DNA of 64,000 nucleotides from Clostridiales bacterium VE202-21 (GTDB taxonomy: Bacteria; Bacillota; Clostridia; Lachnospirales; Lachnospiraceae), in contig BAIF02000098.1 of assembly GCA_000509105.1 (NCBI GenBank), positions 1 through 64,000 on the forward strand, read 5' to 3'. Numbering within the stretch: the stretch's first letter is position 1; each line of letters opens with the position of its first letter. The notes beneath the pieces were generated by a model. The model did not search any database. It was not told the DNA's origin and saw only the letters and a list, made by a program, of their open reading frames with translations. Shown in pieces: positions 35,026 through 44,327 of this stretch. Made by a program: the position numbers and the translations under genes.

Positions 35026-35967
35026 ATGGAACTGGCAATCTGTACAGATGTATTTAGCAGTCTAAGTGTGGAGGATATGCTTGATAAAGTAAAGTCTCTT
35101 GGGATTCATGCCGTAGAGATGACGGCGGGCGGCTGGGGAAGCTGCGCCCATGCTCCGGCAGAAAAACTGCTCCATGACGAGAAAAGGCTTGAAGAATTCA
35201 GAAGGTTATTTGAAAAAAAGGGAATAGAAATCGCTGCATTGAACTGTTCGGGCAATCAGCTCAGCCCGGGTGAAATGGGAGAAAGGCATACGGCGGGGGC
35301 ATATGAGACTGCTGTGCTGGCAGGCAGGCTAGGAGTAAAAAAATTGGTGATGATGTCGGGGCTTCCGGCGGGAGCGCCAACGGATATGACTCCGAATTGG
35401 ATTACATCCACTGTGTCTTGGCCAGATTATATGCCAGAGTGCGTGCGTTACCAGTGGGAAGATGTGGCAATTCCATGGTGGAAGAAGTTTGTAGAACACT
35501 GTGAAAAACAGGGAATTGAAAAGATTGCAATTGAGGAATTTCCATCTCAGCTTGTGTACAATCCGGCAACATTGTGGCAGTTGCGGGATGCAGTGGGACC
35601 GATGATTGGAATGAATATGGATCCGTCACATCTAATTGTCATGGGAGCAGATCCGATTGCCGGACTCAGAAATCTGGAGGGTGCAGTATACCATATCCAT
35701 GGTAAGGACGCGAGAGTGGAGCGCGGCTTGTGCGATGTAAACGGGCTGCTGGAAACAAGGGCTGTGACGGAGTCTTCACAACGTTCGTGGAATTATGTGG
35801 CAGTCGGGTGTGGAAAAGATCTGCAATGGTGGAGAGAATTTTTCTCTGTGGCCCGAATGACGGGATATGACGGTTATGTATCTCTGGAAATGGAGGATCT
35901 AACGATGAGTGTGATGGCTGGTCTGGAGACATCCATTGAGGCTTTGGGACAGAGTATCAGCAGATAA
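35026..35967 (+). CDS. Second TIM-barrel sugar isomerase/epimerase
   Basis: 313 residues: MELAICTDVFSSLSVEDMLD, AIEEFPSQLVYNP (metal Glu), GMNMDPSHLIVMGADPIAGL (Asp/His), VYHIHGKDARVE (His) and YVSLEMEDLTM (Glu) are the xylose-isomerase-like metal site. It begins 2 bp after the previous gene. Two paralogous barrels in one inositol operon usually split dehydratase and isomerase roles, for example handling scyllo- versus myo- or chiro-inositol forms. Which one does which cannot be decided here. Confidence 0.82.
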   Translation: MELAICTDVFSSLSVEDMLDKVKSLGIHAVEMTAGGWGSCAHAPAEKLLHDEKRLEEFRRLFEKKGIEIAALNCSGNQLSPGEMGERHTAGAYETAVLAGRLGVKKLVMMSGLPAGAPTDMTPNWITSTVSWPDYMPECVRYQWEDVAIPWWKKFVEHCEKQGIEKIAIEEFPSQLVYNPATLWQLRDAVGPMIGMNMDPSHLIVMGADPIAGLRNLEGAVYHIHGKDARVERGLCDVNGLLETRAVTESSQRSWNYVAVGCGKDLQWWREFFSVARMTGYDGYVSLEMEDLTMSVMAGLETSIEALGQSISR

Positions 35968-35997
35968 AATGCGGAGATTGCGAAAGGAGAAACAAAA

Positions 35998-37509
35998 ATG
36001 TGTGAGATTAAAAGATTGGGATACTTTGTAAACGGGACTGTAAAAGAGTCCAGGACGAAGATTTATAAAAAAGCATATGATCCAAGCACCGGTGATGTAA
36101 TTGCGGAGGTTCCATGCTGTACAGCTGAGGAAGTAGAAGCAGCAATTTTGGCGGCAAAGGAGGCCTTCCCGGGCTGGGCTGCAACGCCGGTAAAAAAGAG
36201 AGTCCAGATCTTATACAATGTACGGGAGCTGCTAGTGAAATATCTGGATGAACTGACTCTCTCTGTTGCTAAGGAAAATGGGAAAAATCTGGCTGAGGCT
36301 GAAGGCGATGTGCTAAAAGCAATAGAAGGAACGGAACAGGCGATTTCAGCTCCATCTCTGATGATGGGAGAAAGCCTGATGGATGCCTCCAGTGGATTTG
36401 ATACTGTGTCATACAGAGAGCCTCTGGGAGTTTTCGCAGGGATTGTCCCATTCAATTTTCCAGCTATGATTCCGATGGGGTGGATGGCGCCAATCTGTGT
36501 TGCATGTGGTAATACGATTGTATTGAAGGCTGCAACCTTTACTCCGCAGACATGCATGAGGATTGCAGAGATATACAAAGAAGCCGGACTTCCAGACGGC
36601 GTAATTAATATCGTTACATGTTCCAGGAATGAGGCGGAAATCTTTCTTGAGCATCCGGCTATAAAAGGAATTACGTTTGTAGGATCTACGTCTGTGGGAA
36701 AACATATTTATACAGTGGCTGCATCAAATGGAAAGCGGGTACAGGCACTGTGCGAAGCCAAAAACCATGCGCTTGTATTAGAGGATGCACCAATTGAAAG
36801 GACGGCGGCCGGGATTGTCAATGCTGCATTCGGGTGTGCGGGAGAACGGTGTATGGCGCTTCCGGTGGTTGTAGTGCAGGAAAGCATTGCAAACAGGCTT
36901 GTGGAGGAGATTGTTAAGAAAGCGGGAGGACTTGTTGTGGGACCGGCCTATGATCCAAAGACCGGACTAGGACCGGTTATCAACAGAGAACATAAGGAAA
37001 GAGTGCTTGGCTGGATAGAAAAAGGGCTTCAAGAAGGCGCGAAAATGATTCTGGATGGGCGGAATGTGGCTGTGCCGGGATACGAGGACGGATTTTATAT
37101 AGGACCAACAATTCTGGATTTTGTCACGCAGGACATGGAGGTGGGGAATCAGGAAATCTTTGGTCCGGTACTCTGCATAAAGAGAGTAAAAGATTTTGAA
37201 GAGGGATTAAGATTGATGAATGGGAATCCCTTTGCCAATGGTTCTGTCATTTTCACGCAAAACGGCCACTATGCCCGGGAATTTGCAAGGAATACCCACG
37301 GCGGAATGGTCGGAGTCAATGTTGGGATTCCAGTTCCGGTAGGCATGTTCCCATTTAACGGACACAAGGATTCATTCTTTGGGGATCTTCATACACTCGG
37401 AAAAGATGGTTACCTTTTCTTTACAGAGAGAAAAGTAGTGACGACCCGTTGGTTTGACGAGGAGGAGAAGAAGGTCGGCACTGTGAGTACGTGGGATGGT
37501 ACAATCTAA
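35998..37509 (+). CDS. iolA: CoA-acylating (methyl)malonate-semialdehyde dehydrogenase
   Basis: 503 residues. Aldehyde dehydrogenase of the MmsA/IolA type: GVFAGIVPFNFPAMIPMGWM, ITFVGSTSVGKHIYTVAASN, the catalytic cysteine in FGCAGERCMALPVVV and EIFGPVLCIKRV. It converts malonate semialdehyde, the last inositol catabolite, to acetyl-CoA with CO2 and NADH. GAAAGGAGA precedes the ATG. Good family match and context. Confidence 0.93.
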   Translation: MCEIKRLGYFVNGTVKESRTKIYKKAYDPSTGDVIAEVPCCTAEEVEAAILAAKEAFPGWAATPVKKRVQILYNVRELLVKYLDELTLSVAKENGKNLAEAEGDVLKAIEGTEQAISAPSLMMGESLMDASSGFDTVSYREPLGVFAGIVPFNFPAMIPMGWMAPICVACGNTIVLKAATFTPQTCMRIAEIYKEAGLPDGVINIVTCSRNEAEIFLEHPAIKGITFVGSTSVGKHIYTVAASNGKRVQALCEAKNHALVLEDAPIERTAAGIVNAAFGCAGERCMALPVVVVQESIANRLVEEIVKKAGGLVVGPAYDPKTGLGPVINREHKERVLGWIEKGLQEGAKMILDGRNVAVPGYEDGFYIGPTILDFVTQDMEVGNQEIFGPVLCIKRVKDFEEGLRLMNGNPFANGSVIFTQNGHYAREFARNTHGGMVGVNVGIPVPVGMFPFNGHKDSFFGDLHTLGKDGYLFFTERKVVTTRWFDEEEKKVGTVSTWDGTI

Positions 37510-37523
37510 AGCGGAGGATACAG

Positions 37524-38576
37524 ATGGAGTATATCAATTTTGACAGAAATCGGAAATTGGATCTGATATTGTTGGGGCGTGTGACGATTGATTTCAATCC
37601 TGCCTACAATGACTCAGTTAAAGAGGGGTTCAATTCTCTAAAAAAAGTTCATGTTTTTGAGAAATTTGTAGGAGGCTCTCCTGCGAATATCGCAGTAGGC
37701 GTTTCAAGGCATGGGTTGAAGGCGGGATTTATAGGAAAAGTGTCTGACGATCAATTCGGCGAATATGTGGTAGAGTATCTCAAGGAAAAAGGAATTGATA
37801 CCTCTTATATTTCAAAATGCGGCCACGGAGAAAAGCTAGGGCTGACATTTACGGAAATGCTTTCTCCGAAAGAAAGTAGCCTTCTGATGTACCGAAATAT
37901 GGCAGCAGACCTGCAGCTGGAAGTAGATGATATAGATGAGGATTATATAAAAAGTGCAAAGGCAATCCTGATATCGGGAACAGCACTTTCAGAGAGCCCT
38001 TCAAGGGAGGCTGCACTTAAAGCGGTGATGCTTGCAAGGAAACATGACACTCGGGTTATCTTTGATATTGACTATAGAGAATATAACTGGAAGAATAGTG
38101 ACGAGATTGCAGTGTATTATTCGATTGCCGCAAAGGAAGCGGATATCCTGATGGGGTCCAGAGAAGAATTTAACCTGACAGAGCGATTTTTGAATGTGGA
38201 TAACGATGACTGTATGTCTGCGGCACTTTGGATGGGATACCGTGCAAAGATTGTTGTCATAAAACATGGAATACAGGGATCGGCAGCATATACCAGCGGT
38301 GGACAGAGCTTTTTCGTAAAACCATTTCCCGTAGAGGCCAGGAAGGGGTTCGGAGGCGGAGACGGATATGCAGCAGGATTCCTATATGGAATCTATCAGG
38401 GATGGGATATGATGAAGTGCCTGGAATTTGGTTCAGCAGAGGCTTCTATGATGGTGAGAAGCAACAACTGTTCGGATTCGCTGCCGGATGCCGAAGAGGT
38501 GGCTACGTTTATCCGGGATAAAAAAGAAAGATATGGAGAAATGATTGTGAGAGAGCAGAGAAGGGGAGAAGAATGA
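37524..38576 (+). CDS. iolC: 5-dehydro-2-deoxygluconokinase
   Basis: 350 residues of the PfkB family. LILLGRVTIDFNPAYNDSVK is the N-terminal signature, then VGGSPANIAVGVSRHGLKAG. The C-terminal catalytic motif is FGGGDGYAAGFLYGI (GxGD). It phosphorylates 5-dehydro-2-deoxygluconate in inositol degradation. The start at 37524 (MEYINFDRNRKLD) after GGAGG is preferred to an upstream ATG at 37491 overlapping iolA. No aldolase is fused to it; the next step (IolJ) is not in the window. Confidence 0.92.
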   Translation: MEYINFDRNRKLDLILLGRVTIDFNPAYNDSVKEGFNSLKKVHVFEKFVGGSPANIAVGVSRHGLKAGFIGKVSDDQFGEYVVEYLKEKGIDTSYISKCGHGEKLGLTFTEMLSPKESSLLMYRNMAADLQLEVDDIDEDYIKSAKAILISGTALSESPSREAALKAVMLARKHDTRVIFDIDYREYNWKNSDEIAVYYSIAAKEADILMGSREEFNLTERFLNVDNDDCMSAALWMGYRAKIVVIKHGIQGSAAYTSGGQSFFVKPFPVEARKGFGGGDGYAAGFLYGIYQGWDMMKCLEFGSAEASMMVRSNNCSDSLPDAEEVATFIRDKKERYGEMIVREQRRGEE

Positions 38577-40504
38577 GAAAAACAGTAAGACTGACTGTTG
38601 CACAGGCGATTGTGAGGTTTCTGGATAATCAATATGTAGTGATGGATGGGAAAGAGACCAAGTTCGTAGAAGGGATATTTACAATTTTCGGGCATGGGAT
38701 TGCAGTGGGGCTGGGAGAGGCATTAGATTGTTATCCTGGCGACCTAAAAGTGCTTCAAGGACGGAATGAACAGGGGATGTGCCATGCTGCCATTGCATAT
38801 GCAAAACAGAATAATAGGAGAAAAATTATTCCCTGTGCATCCTCAATCGGACCGGGAGCAGCAAATATGATTACAGCCTGTGCTACAGCTACGGTCAATA
38901 ATCTTCCTCTTCTGGTGTTTCCGGCAGACACATTCGCGTCTAGACAACCGGATCCAGTGCTTCAGCAGTTAGAACAGAGTAATAGCCTGGCACTAACGAC
39001 GAATGATGCATTTAAACCTGTATGTAAATATTGGGACAGGATTCTTAGACCGGAGATGCTCATGACTGCATTGATTAATGCAATGAGAGTGCTGACGGAT
39101 CCGGCGGAAACTGGAGCATGCTGTATTGCGCTTTGTCAGGATGTGGAAGGGGAAGCGTACGATTATCCAGAATATTTTTTTGAGAAACGGGTGCACAGGA
39201 TTACGCGCGTGGCTGCAGCAGATGAAGAAATAGACGATATAGTATCCGTCATAAAAGAGGCAGCAAAACCGGTGGTAATTGTTGGCGGGGGTGTGCGTTA
39301 TTCAGAGGCGGGGGAGGCTGTAGAGAGGTTCTGCGAGGAATTTAATATTCCATTTTGCGAGACGCAAGGTGGAAAAAGTGCGTGCAGATCCAGCCACCCC
39401 TATTGCCTAGGCGGCGTTGGCGTGACAGGCACATATGCATCAAATGTGATTTCACGGGAAGCGGATGTTGTGATTGCAGTCGGTACCAGGCTTTCAGATT
39501 TTACTACCAGTTCCAAGTTTTTGTACCAAAAAGAAGGAGTCCGTATTGTTACAGTCAACAATAATCGGTATCATGCATATAAGATGGATGCGGTAAAGGC
39601 GGTTGGTGATGCCCGAGTGATAATCGAACAATTAGCGACGAGACTGAAAGACTGTGGATATCAATCAAAATACACGGATGAGATTAGAAAGGCAAGAAAA
39701 TGGTGGGATCAGGAGCTGGAATGGCTTGGAAAAATACAGTATACAGGCGAAGGGTTTGAGCCAATTATTTCAAAGAGAGATCTCCGCACGCTTCCGGAGT
39801 TTGTTAGGCTGACGGGCGGAACTCTCACACAGACAGAAGCAATTGCGGCAATACAGGAAACAATCGAGGAGGATGCAACGATTATAACGGCAGGAGGTTC
39901 ATTGCCAAGCTGCTTGCAGCGCATGTGGAAGACGGATAAGCGCGGAGGATATCATGCGGAGTATGGATATTCCTGCATGGGATATGAAGTGGCCGCCGCC
40001 CTGGGAGTGAAGATGGCAGAACCAGACTTTCAGGTCTATTGTCTGGTTGGGGACTCCAGCTTTCAAATGCTTCACAGTGAAATAATGACGATTATCCAGG
40101 AACGTAAAAAGGTGAATATCCTTGTGTTCGACAACTGTGGCTTTGGCTGCATCAATAATTTGGAAATGGTGCATGGTGTTGGCAGTATTGCAACGGAGTT
40201 CAGATACACGGAGGGAAAAATGCCGTCTGGTGACCTGATTCCGGTAGATTATGCAAAGATTGCGGAAGGATACGGCCTGAAAGCCTATACCTGCCGGACG
40301 AAAACAGAATTGGAAGCAGCGCTTATACAGGCGAGGGCAGAACAGAAAGCCTGTCTGTTTGACCTCAAGGTTCTTCCCAAGACGATGACAGATGGCTATG
40401 AATCTTGGTGGAATGTGGGAGTGGCAGAGATATCACAAAAAGAATCGGTTCGGAAAGCGTATGAAAATATGCTGTGCCATCGGAAGATGGCAAAGGAATA
40501 TTAG
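38573..40504 (+). CDS. iolD: 3D-trihydroxycyclohexane-1,2-dione acylhydrolase
   Basis: 643 residues, thiamine-diphosphate enzyme. N-terminal LTVAQAIVRFLDNQYV, the RNEQGMCHAAIAYAKQ segment with the ThDP-activating glutamate region, a central Rossmann domain (VIVGGGVRYSEAG), and the C-terminal ThDP/Mg motif VGDSSFQMLHSEIMTIIQER. It opens the inositol ring-derived dione. Its ATG overlaps the iolC stop by 4 bp (ATGA), showing translational coupling. Confidence 0.94.
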   Translation: MRKTVRLTVAQAIVRFLDNQYVVMDGKETKFVEGIFTIFGHGIAVGLGEALDCYPGDLKVLQGRNEQGMCHAAIAYAKQNNRRKIIPCASSIGPGAANMITACATATVNNLPLLVFPADTFASRQPDPVLQQLEQSNSLALTTNDAFKPVCKYWDRILRPEMLMTALINAMRVLTDPAETGACCIALCQDVEGEAYDYPEYFFEKRVHRITRVAAADEEIDDIVSVIKEAAKPVVIVGGGVRYSEAGEAVERFCEEFNIPFCETQGGKSACRSSHPYCLGGVGVTGTYASNVISREADVVIAVGTRLSDFTTSSKFLYQKEGVRIVTVNNNRYHAYKMDAVKAVGDARVIIEQLATRLKDCGYQSKYTDEIRKARKWWDQELEWLGKIQYTGEGFEPIISKRDLRTLPEFVRLTGGTLTQTEAIAAIQETIEEDATIITAGGSLPSCLQRMWKTDKRGGYHAEYGYSCMGYEVAAALGVKMAEPDFQVYCLVGDSSFQMLHSEIMTIIQERKKVNILVFDNCGFGCINNLEMVHGVGSIATEFRYTEGKMPSGDLIPVDYAKIAEGYGLKAYTCRTKTELEAALIQARAEQKACLFDLKVLPKTMTDGYESWWNVGVAEISQKESVRKAYENMLCHRKMAKEY

Positions 40505-40519
40505 AAGGAAGTGAAGTAT

Positions 40520-41299
40520 ATGGGAGAGGTATTTGGATACCCGCGATTTGATGAAACAAAAGAGATGCTGCTTACGACATATGATGGCCCATACAGTGAA
40601 ATGCAGATGGATATCCGGGTCTATCAGATAGCCGCAAAAGAGAGCAGGATATTCTTTTGGGAGTGGGAGGAGGCTGCGTTTCTTCTGCTGTCAGGAAAAG
40701 TTATTTACGAATGGCAAACGGAATGTGTAGAAGCCGCAAGAAAAGATGTATTTTGTGATGGTCCTTGGTGCCTACATGTATGCAAGGGGCAGAGGGTGAA
40801 AATAACAGCCCTTGCGGAAGCAGAAATACTGGTCCAATGTACACGTAACGAAAAGAATTTTCTGAACCGGATGTATAGCCCGGAGGATATAAAGTGGTTA
40901 TATTCGGGGAAAGATGAATTTGGGAATGTGGCGGTGCGTCGTGTAAATACAATCTTCGACTACGAGGAGGAGCCGTTCTCCAATATGGTGCTGGGTGAAG
41001 TATTGAATAATAAGGGAAACTGGTCAGGATATCTGCCGCATCGGCATCCGCAGCCAGAGGTCTATTTTTTTAAGTTTGACCGCCCAGAGGGTTTTGGCGC
41101 GAGTTTTGTAGGAGATCAGGTTTTTAAGAGCGTAGATAATAGCTTTGCAGCCATTCCGGGGGGATGTCTGCATCCTCAGGCGACGGCTCCGGGATTCCAG
41201 ATGTATACATGCTGGATGATCCGGCATTTTGATGGGAATCCGTGGCTTCAGACGGACCGCTGTGAAGACGAACGTTATACGTGGCTTCATGAAAGATAG
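40520..41299 (+). CDS. iolB: 5-deoxy-glucuronate isomerase
   Basis: 259 residues with the bicupin IolB fold: EVLNNKGNWSGYLPHRHPQP supplies metal histidines, and PEVYFFKFDRPEGFG with a later GGCLHPQATAPGFQMY completes the site. It converts 5-deoxy-glucuronate to 5-dehydro-2-deoxygluconate before IolC. The ATG at 40520 follows AGAAGGAAG. It is the last gene of the operon. An N-terminal segment is somewhat divergent. Confidence 0.92.
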   Translation: MGEVFGYPRFDETKEMLLTTYDGPYSEMQMDIRVYQIAAKESRIFFWEWEEAAFLLLSGKVIYEWQTECVEAARKDVFCDGPWCLHVCKGQRVKITALAEAEILVQCTRNEKNFLNRMYSPEDIKWLYSGKDEFGNVAVRRVNTIFDYEEEPFSNMVLGEVLNNKGNWSGYLPHRHPQPEVYFFKFDRPEGFGASFVGDQVFKSVDNSFAAIPGGCLHPQATAPGFQMYTCWMIRHFDGNPWLQTDRCEDERYTWLHER

Positions 41300-41605
41300 A
41301 TAAAAAGGGGAAATTAGAACAAGGCCGGCGACATAATAAAAGATGGGAGGCGGCCGGCGGAAGAACTATCATGGCATTGTTTTTTAAAAGATTCCGTTTG
41401 CGTCCGGTCAATTAAGAGAGGTGGGCTATACGGTAAATAATGGGATAGAACAGCTTGCGTATGGGGATATCATATATATACTGCAGAGGAACCGGCTTCT
41501 ATACGGATGCGGCGTAGAAAAGGGGATAAGGGGAATATTATTGTTGCTTTATCCTCCCCGGGACTCAGAGAAGAAAAAATGATAATATGAACACGTTAAA
41601 CAGAA

Positions 41606-41633
41606 CCGCCGTATAGAAATTTCTATACGGCGG
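41606..41633. terminator. 28-nt perfect palindrome
   Basis: CCGCCGTATAGAAA followed immediately by its reverse complement TTTCTATACGGCGG. As RNA it gives a strong stem with a tight loop, 300 bp after iolB. No T-run follows, so termination is uncertain; it could equally be a mobile-element end. Confidence 0.5.
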
Positions 41634-41638
41634 CTTGC

Positions 41639-41788
41639 ATTAAAGTAATTAGACGAGCGATGATTCCCTGTGAAAACAGTGGTCATATGATTGCAGACGA
41701 TTTTCCTGAGGTTAGGAAAATCGTAAGTGCGGGTGCGACAAGCAAACCGGTGTTACTAACGGTTCCCTATTTTTATGCTGTGTTGTGA
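41639..41788 (+). pseudogene. DinD/antirepressor-like fragment
   Basis: A frame of about 49 codons reads KVIRRAMIPCENSGHMIADD then FPEVRKIVSAGATSKPV before a stop at 41788. The ENSGH...DDxF...V..G....KP pattern matches the BRO-N-like region of DNA-damage-inducible protein D. It has no start or ribosome site of its own and lacks the rest of the protein, so it is a relic, probably phage-derived. Confidence 0.5.
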
Positions 41789-41871
41789 AATCTAAATAAT
41801 ATTAAAAAAATACAAATTCAGAAATATAATGCTATCATAGGTATATGAGCGAAGGAGGGAACTGCAGGTCC

Positions 41872-42064
41872 ATGATTAAAAAAATTAAAATAAGTTTTTT
41901 ATAGAATGATCCTGGTATTGTCCTGCATTCTTATGCTACCGCTGTCCATTTCTGTGTATGTAAAAATGGTATCAGGATCTGATGCAGACAGGCAATGTGT
42001 CAATTGAACCGATGCACTATCTGAATGGATTTGGCGATACCTATCAGCTTGAAATATTATGCAG
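41872..42064 (+). pseudogene. Frameshifted start of a membrane sensor-like protein
   Basis: GAAGGAGGG precedes an ATG at 41872 reading MIKKIKISF. One base into the next frame it continues RMILVLSCILMLPLSISVYV then KMVSGS, a membrane helix as in sensor kinases. Another shift follows (MQTGNVSIEPMHYLNGFG) and it stops at 42064. At least two indels are needed, so this is real decay. Identification as a sensor kinase is tentative. Confidence 0.35.
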
Positions 42065-42214
42065 CAGAGTAAATAAGTAATATATTGACAAAAGTTAGTG
42101 ATATTATTATAGAGTCGTAATTTTACCTCTGATATTATTATTTTGAAAACAAACAAATAGATTTTCACAGAGACTATAAGAAACTGGAAAATCCTTTTGA
42201 GGATTCTGTGTAAT

Positions 42215-42234
42215 AGTTCAGACCTGTCTGAACT
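42215..42234. repeat. Intergenic palindrome, hairpin-only copy
   Basis: AGTTCAGAC and GTCTGAACT, 9-bp arms with a CT centre, 40 bp before the MFS gene. It belongs to the AACAGTTCAG hairpin family seen at 925, 9893 and 57205. Confidence 0.55.
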
Positions 42235-42274
42235 GTCAAGATTCTGTTAAGAAAGTAATATTGGAGGAACCGAA

Positions 42275-43462
42275 ATGAAGAATAAAAATACGGCGTATTT
42301 CATTTTGATATATGGATTGTTTTTTACCTATGCGGTAGGAACATCTATTCTGGGCACGTTCATGGTAGATTTTCTGAATGATTTTGGAATGGATGTCTCG
42401 GGAGGGGGTATTTTCACAGTTCTATACAATACTGGCTGTTTAGCCGGTGTAATTGTATCCGCTTTCGTATTGAAATACTTTCAAAACAGGACATGGATTT
42501 TCATTACATACGCGGTATTTGCGCTGGGAATGCTCGCAGTAAGCTGGGCAGATACCCTTACGTTTTTTCTTATCTTGCTGCTTCTTATTGGAATTGCAAC
42601 TAAATTTTTGGATTTGACAGTAAACACGGAGATAGCAGCATATCATGACGAACAGAAAGGATTCTATATAAATCTGCTGCATGGCTGCTTCGGCGCGGGA
42701 TCCTTTGCCGGGCCGCTTCTTGCGGCAAAGCTTCTGACGGTCTTGCCACGGTGGCAGATGATTTATGGCTATATCGGAGCTGTGAGTGTGGCCTTGCTGG
42801 TACTTTTTTTGTTCAAAGGGAAAGCCCCGGTGAGAACGGCGGCAATCTGGGCACAAAATCAAAACTGTATGAACTTTGGAATATTAAAAAAGCCGGTTAT
42901 TATATATTTACTGCTTGCCATGTTCTTTTATTGTGGACATCAGGGCGGAATCAGCACATGGGTGCCGCTGTACCTGCAGTATCAATATGACGCGGGTACG
43001 TTTACTGCAAGTATGGGTTCTTCATTGTTCTGGGTCTGCCTTGTCATAGGAAGACTGGTTTGTGCCAGGCTGACAATCCGGTTTATGGAAGAGCATATTC
43101 TGACAGTGGGACTGGCGCTGGCTATTGTACTTCATCTGGCAGGCGTATTGATACCGGTGATGGCTTTTGCAATGATTGGCTATGCGGCGGCAGGACTGTT
43201 CGCAGGGGCCGCCATTCCGTTAATTTTGACCATAGGGTACAAGGAATGCGCGGACTGCCAAAGTACTGTCTCGGTTGTTTTCTTTGTCAGCATCAGCATG
43301 GGGCATACTGTTTTTCCATGGGTTATGGGACTGATCTGCGGGACATTCGGGCTGACTTGGGGCATGGCCTCCAATGTTCTATGCCTGGTGGGAACATTGG
43401 TATTTATCATATTATTTTTAAAAACAAAGCGTACGGCGGTACCGGTGAAAGAGATACGGTGA
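42275..43462 (+). CDS. MFS transporter
   Basis: 395 residues, about twelve membrane helices. Starts with YFILIYGLFFTYAVGTSILG; the loop 2-3 region is AFVLKYFQNRTWIF. The FucP/NarK-like pattern NLLHGCFGAGSFAGPLLAAK suggests a sugar-type MFS. TTGGAGGAACCG precedes the ATG. No clear operon partner; it lies between relics and an ABC exporter. Substrate unknown. Confidence 0.88.
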   Translation: MKNKNTAYFILIYGLFFTYAVGTSILGTFMVDFLNDFGMDVSGGGIFTVLYNTGCLAGVIVSAFVLKYFQNRTWIFITYAVFALGMLAVSWADTLTFFLILLLLIGIATKFLDLTVNTEIAAYHDEQKGFYINLLHGCFGAGSFAGPLLAAKLLTVLPRWQMIYGYIGAVSVALLVLFLFKGKAPVRTAAIWAQNQNCMNFGILKKPVIIYLLLAMFFYCGHQGGISTWVPLYLQYQYDAGTFTASMGSSLFWVCLVIGRLVCARLTIRFMEEHILTVGLALAIVLHLAGVLIPVMAFAMIGYAAAGLFAGAAIPLILTIGYKECADCQSTVSVVFFVSISMGHTVFPWVMGLICGTFGLTWGMASNVLCLVGTLVFIILFLKTKRTAVPVKEIR

Positions 43463-43634
43463 GGCTGAATAAAAGGTGGATTAGGTTTCAAACGGGAAGT
43501 ACACGGCCCGGCGGAAATCTGGTTCACCTTTTATTTTACGTTCCCGTTAATATTAAGGTTAACTTTAGGTTGCATTTATCTTCTCTTTAAGGCGCTGTTG
43601 TAAGATAGACATATCTTAACAAGGGAGGGCACAT

Positions 43635-44327
43635 ATGAACATGCTATCATGCAGCAATCTGAAGAAAATATACCAAAAGCAGTGCGCAGTCAATAATCTG
43701 AATTTTTCTGTCCGCAGGGGCGAAGTCTTTGCCCTGCTCGGAAGCAACGGCGCGGGCAAGACGACCACCATAAAAATGATTTTGAACTTGATCCCAAAGG
43801 ATGCAGGAAAGGTGGAAATACAGGAGGAAATCCGGATCGGGTATTCCCCGGAGACGCCGTATTTTTATCCGTTCCTGAACGGCAGGGAGGTGCTGGAATT
43901 CTACGGAGGCCTTCAGAAGATACCGAAGGCAGAGTTGAAGAAACAGATCCCCGAACTGCTTGAGCGGGCGGGGCTGGAAGAGAGTAAGACAAGGGTGAAA
44001 AATTATTCCAAAGGGATGCTGCAGCGGCTGGCTCTGGCGCAGGCCCTGCTGGGGGATCCGGAGTTTCTGATTCTGGATGAGCCCTCCGCCGGCCTGGACG
44101 CACTGGGGCGAGTGGAGATGATGCATACAATTCAATGTTTAAAGGAAGAGGGGAAAACAATTATCATTAATTCCCATATCCTCAATGACATTGAGCGTGT
44201 GTGCGACAGAGGAATTATTATGAAAAAAGGCTGCCTACTCCACGAATGGGAAAAGGGAAGAGACAGGAGAAGCCTGGAAGAGATATTTGTAGAGAAGATC
44301 GGAGGAGCAGAGAGATGGGAATCATGA
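43635..44327 (+). CDS. ABC transporter ATP-binding protein
   Basis: 230 residues. Walker A GSNGAGKTTTIKMIL (about residues 36-50), signature NYSKGMLQRLALAQALLGDP, Walker B FLILDEPSAGLD, and H-loop NSHILNDIE. The YSKGM variant is common in ABC-2 type exporters of lantibiotic-immunity and Na-export type. AGGGAGGGC precedes the ATG. Its stop overlaps the permease start by 13 bp. Together with the permease and the zincin-like protein it forms a three-gene unit. Confidence 0.94.
   Translation: MNMLSCSNLKKIYQKQCAVNNLNFSVRRGEVFALLGSNGAGKTTTIKMILNLIPKDAGKVEIQEEIRIGYSPETPYFYPFLNGREVLEFYGGLQKIPKAELKKQIPELLERAGLEESKTRVKNYSKGMLQRLALAQALLGDPEFLILDEPSAGLDALGRVEMMHTIQCLKEEGKTIIINSHILNDIERVCDRGIIMKKGCLLHEWEKGRDRRSLEEIFVEKIGGAERWES

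Larger units (their letters stand above)
41300..42274. other. Gene-free region with relics after the inositol operon
   Basis: A 975-bp stretch without an intact gene. It holds, in order, a 60-codon unrecognised frame ending at about 41582 (GDIIYILQRNRLLYGCGVEK), a 28-nt palindrome, a DinD-like relic, a frameshifted membrane-protein start and a short palindrome. This looks like a decayed insertion site. Confidence 0.5.
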
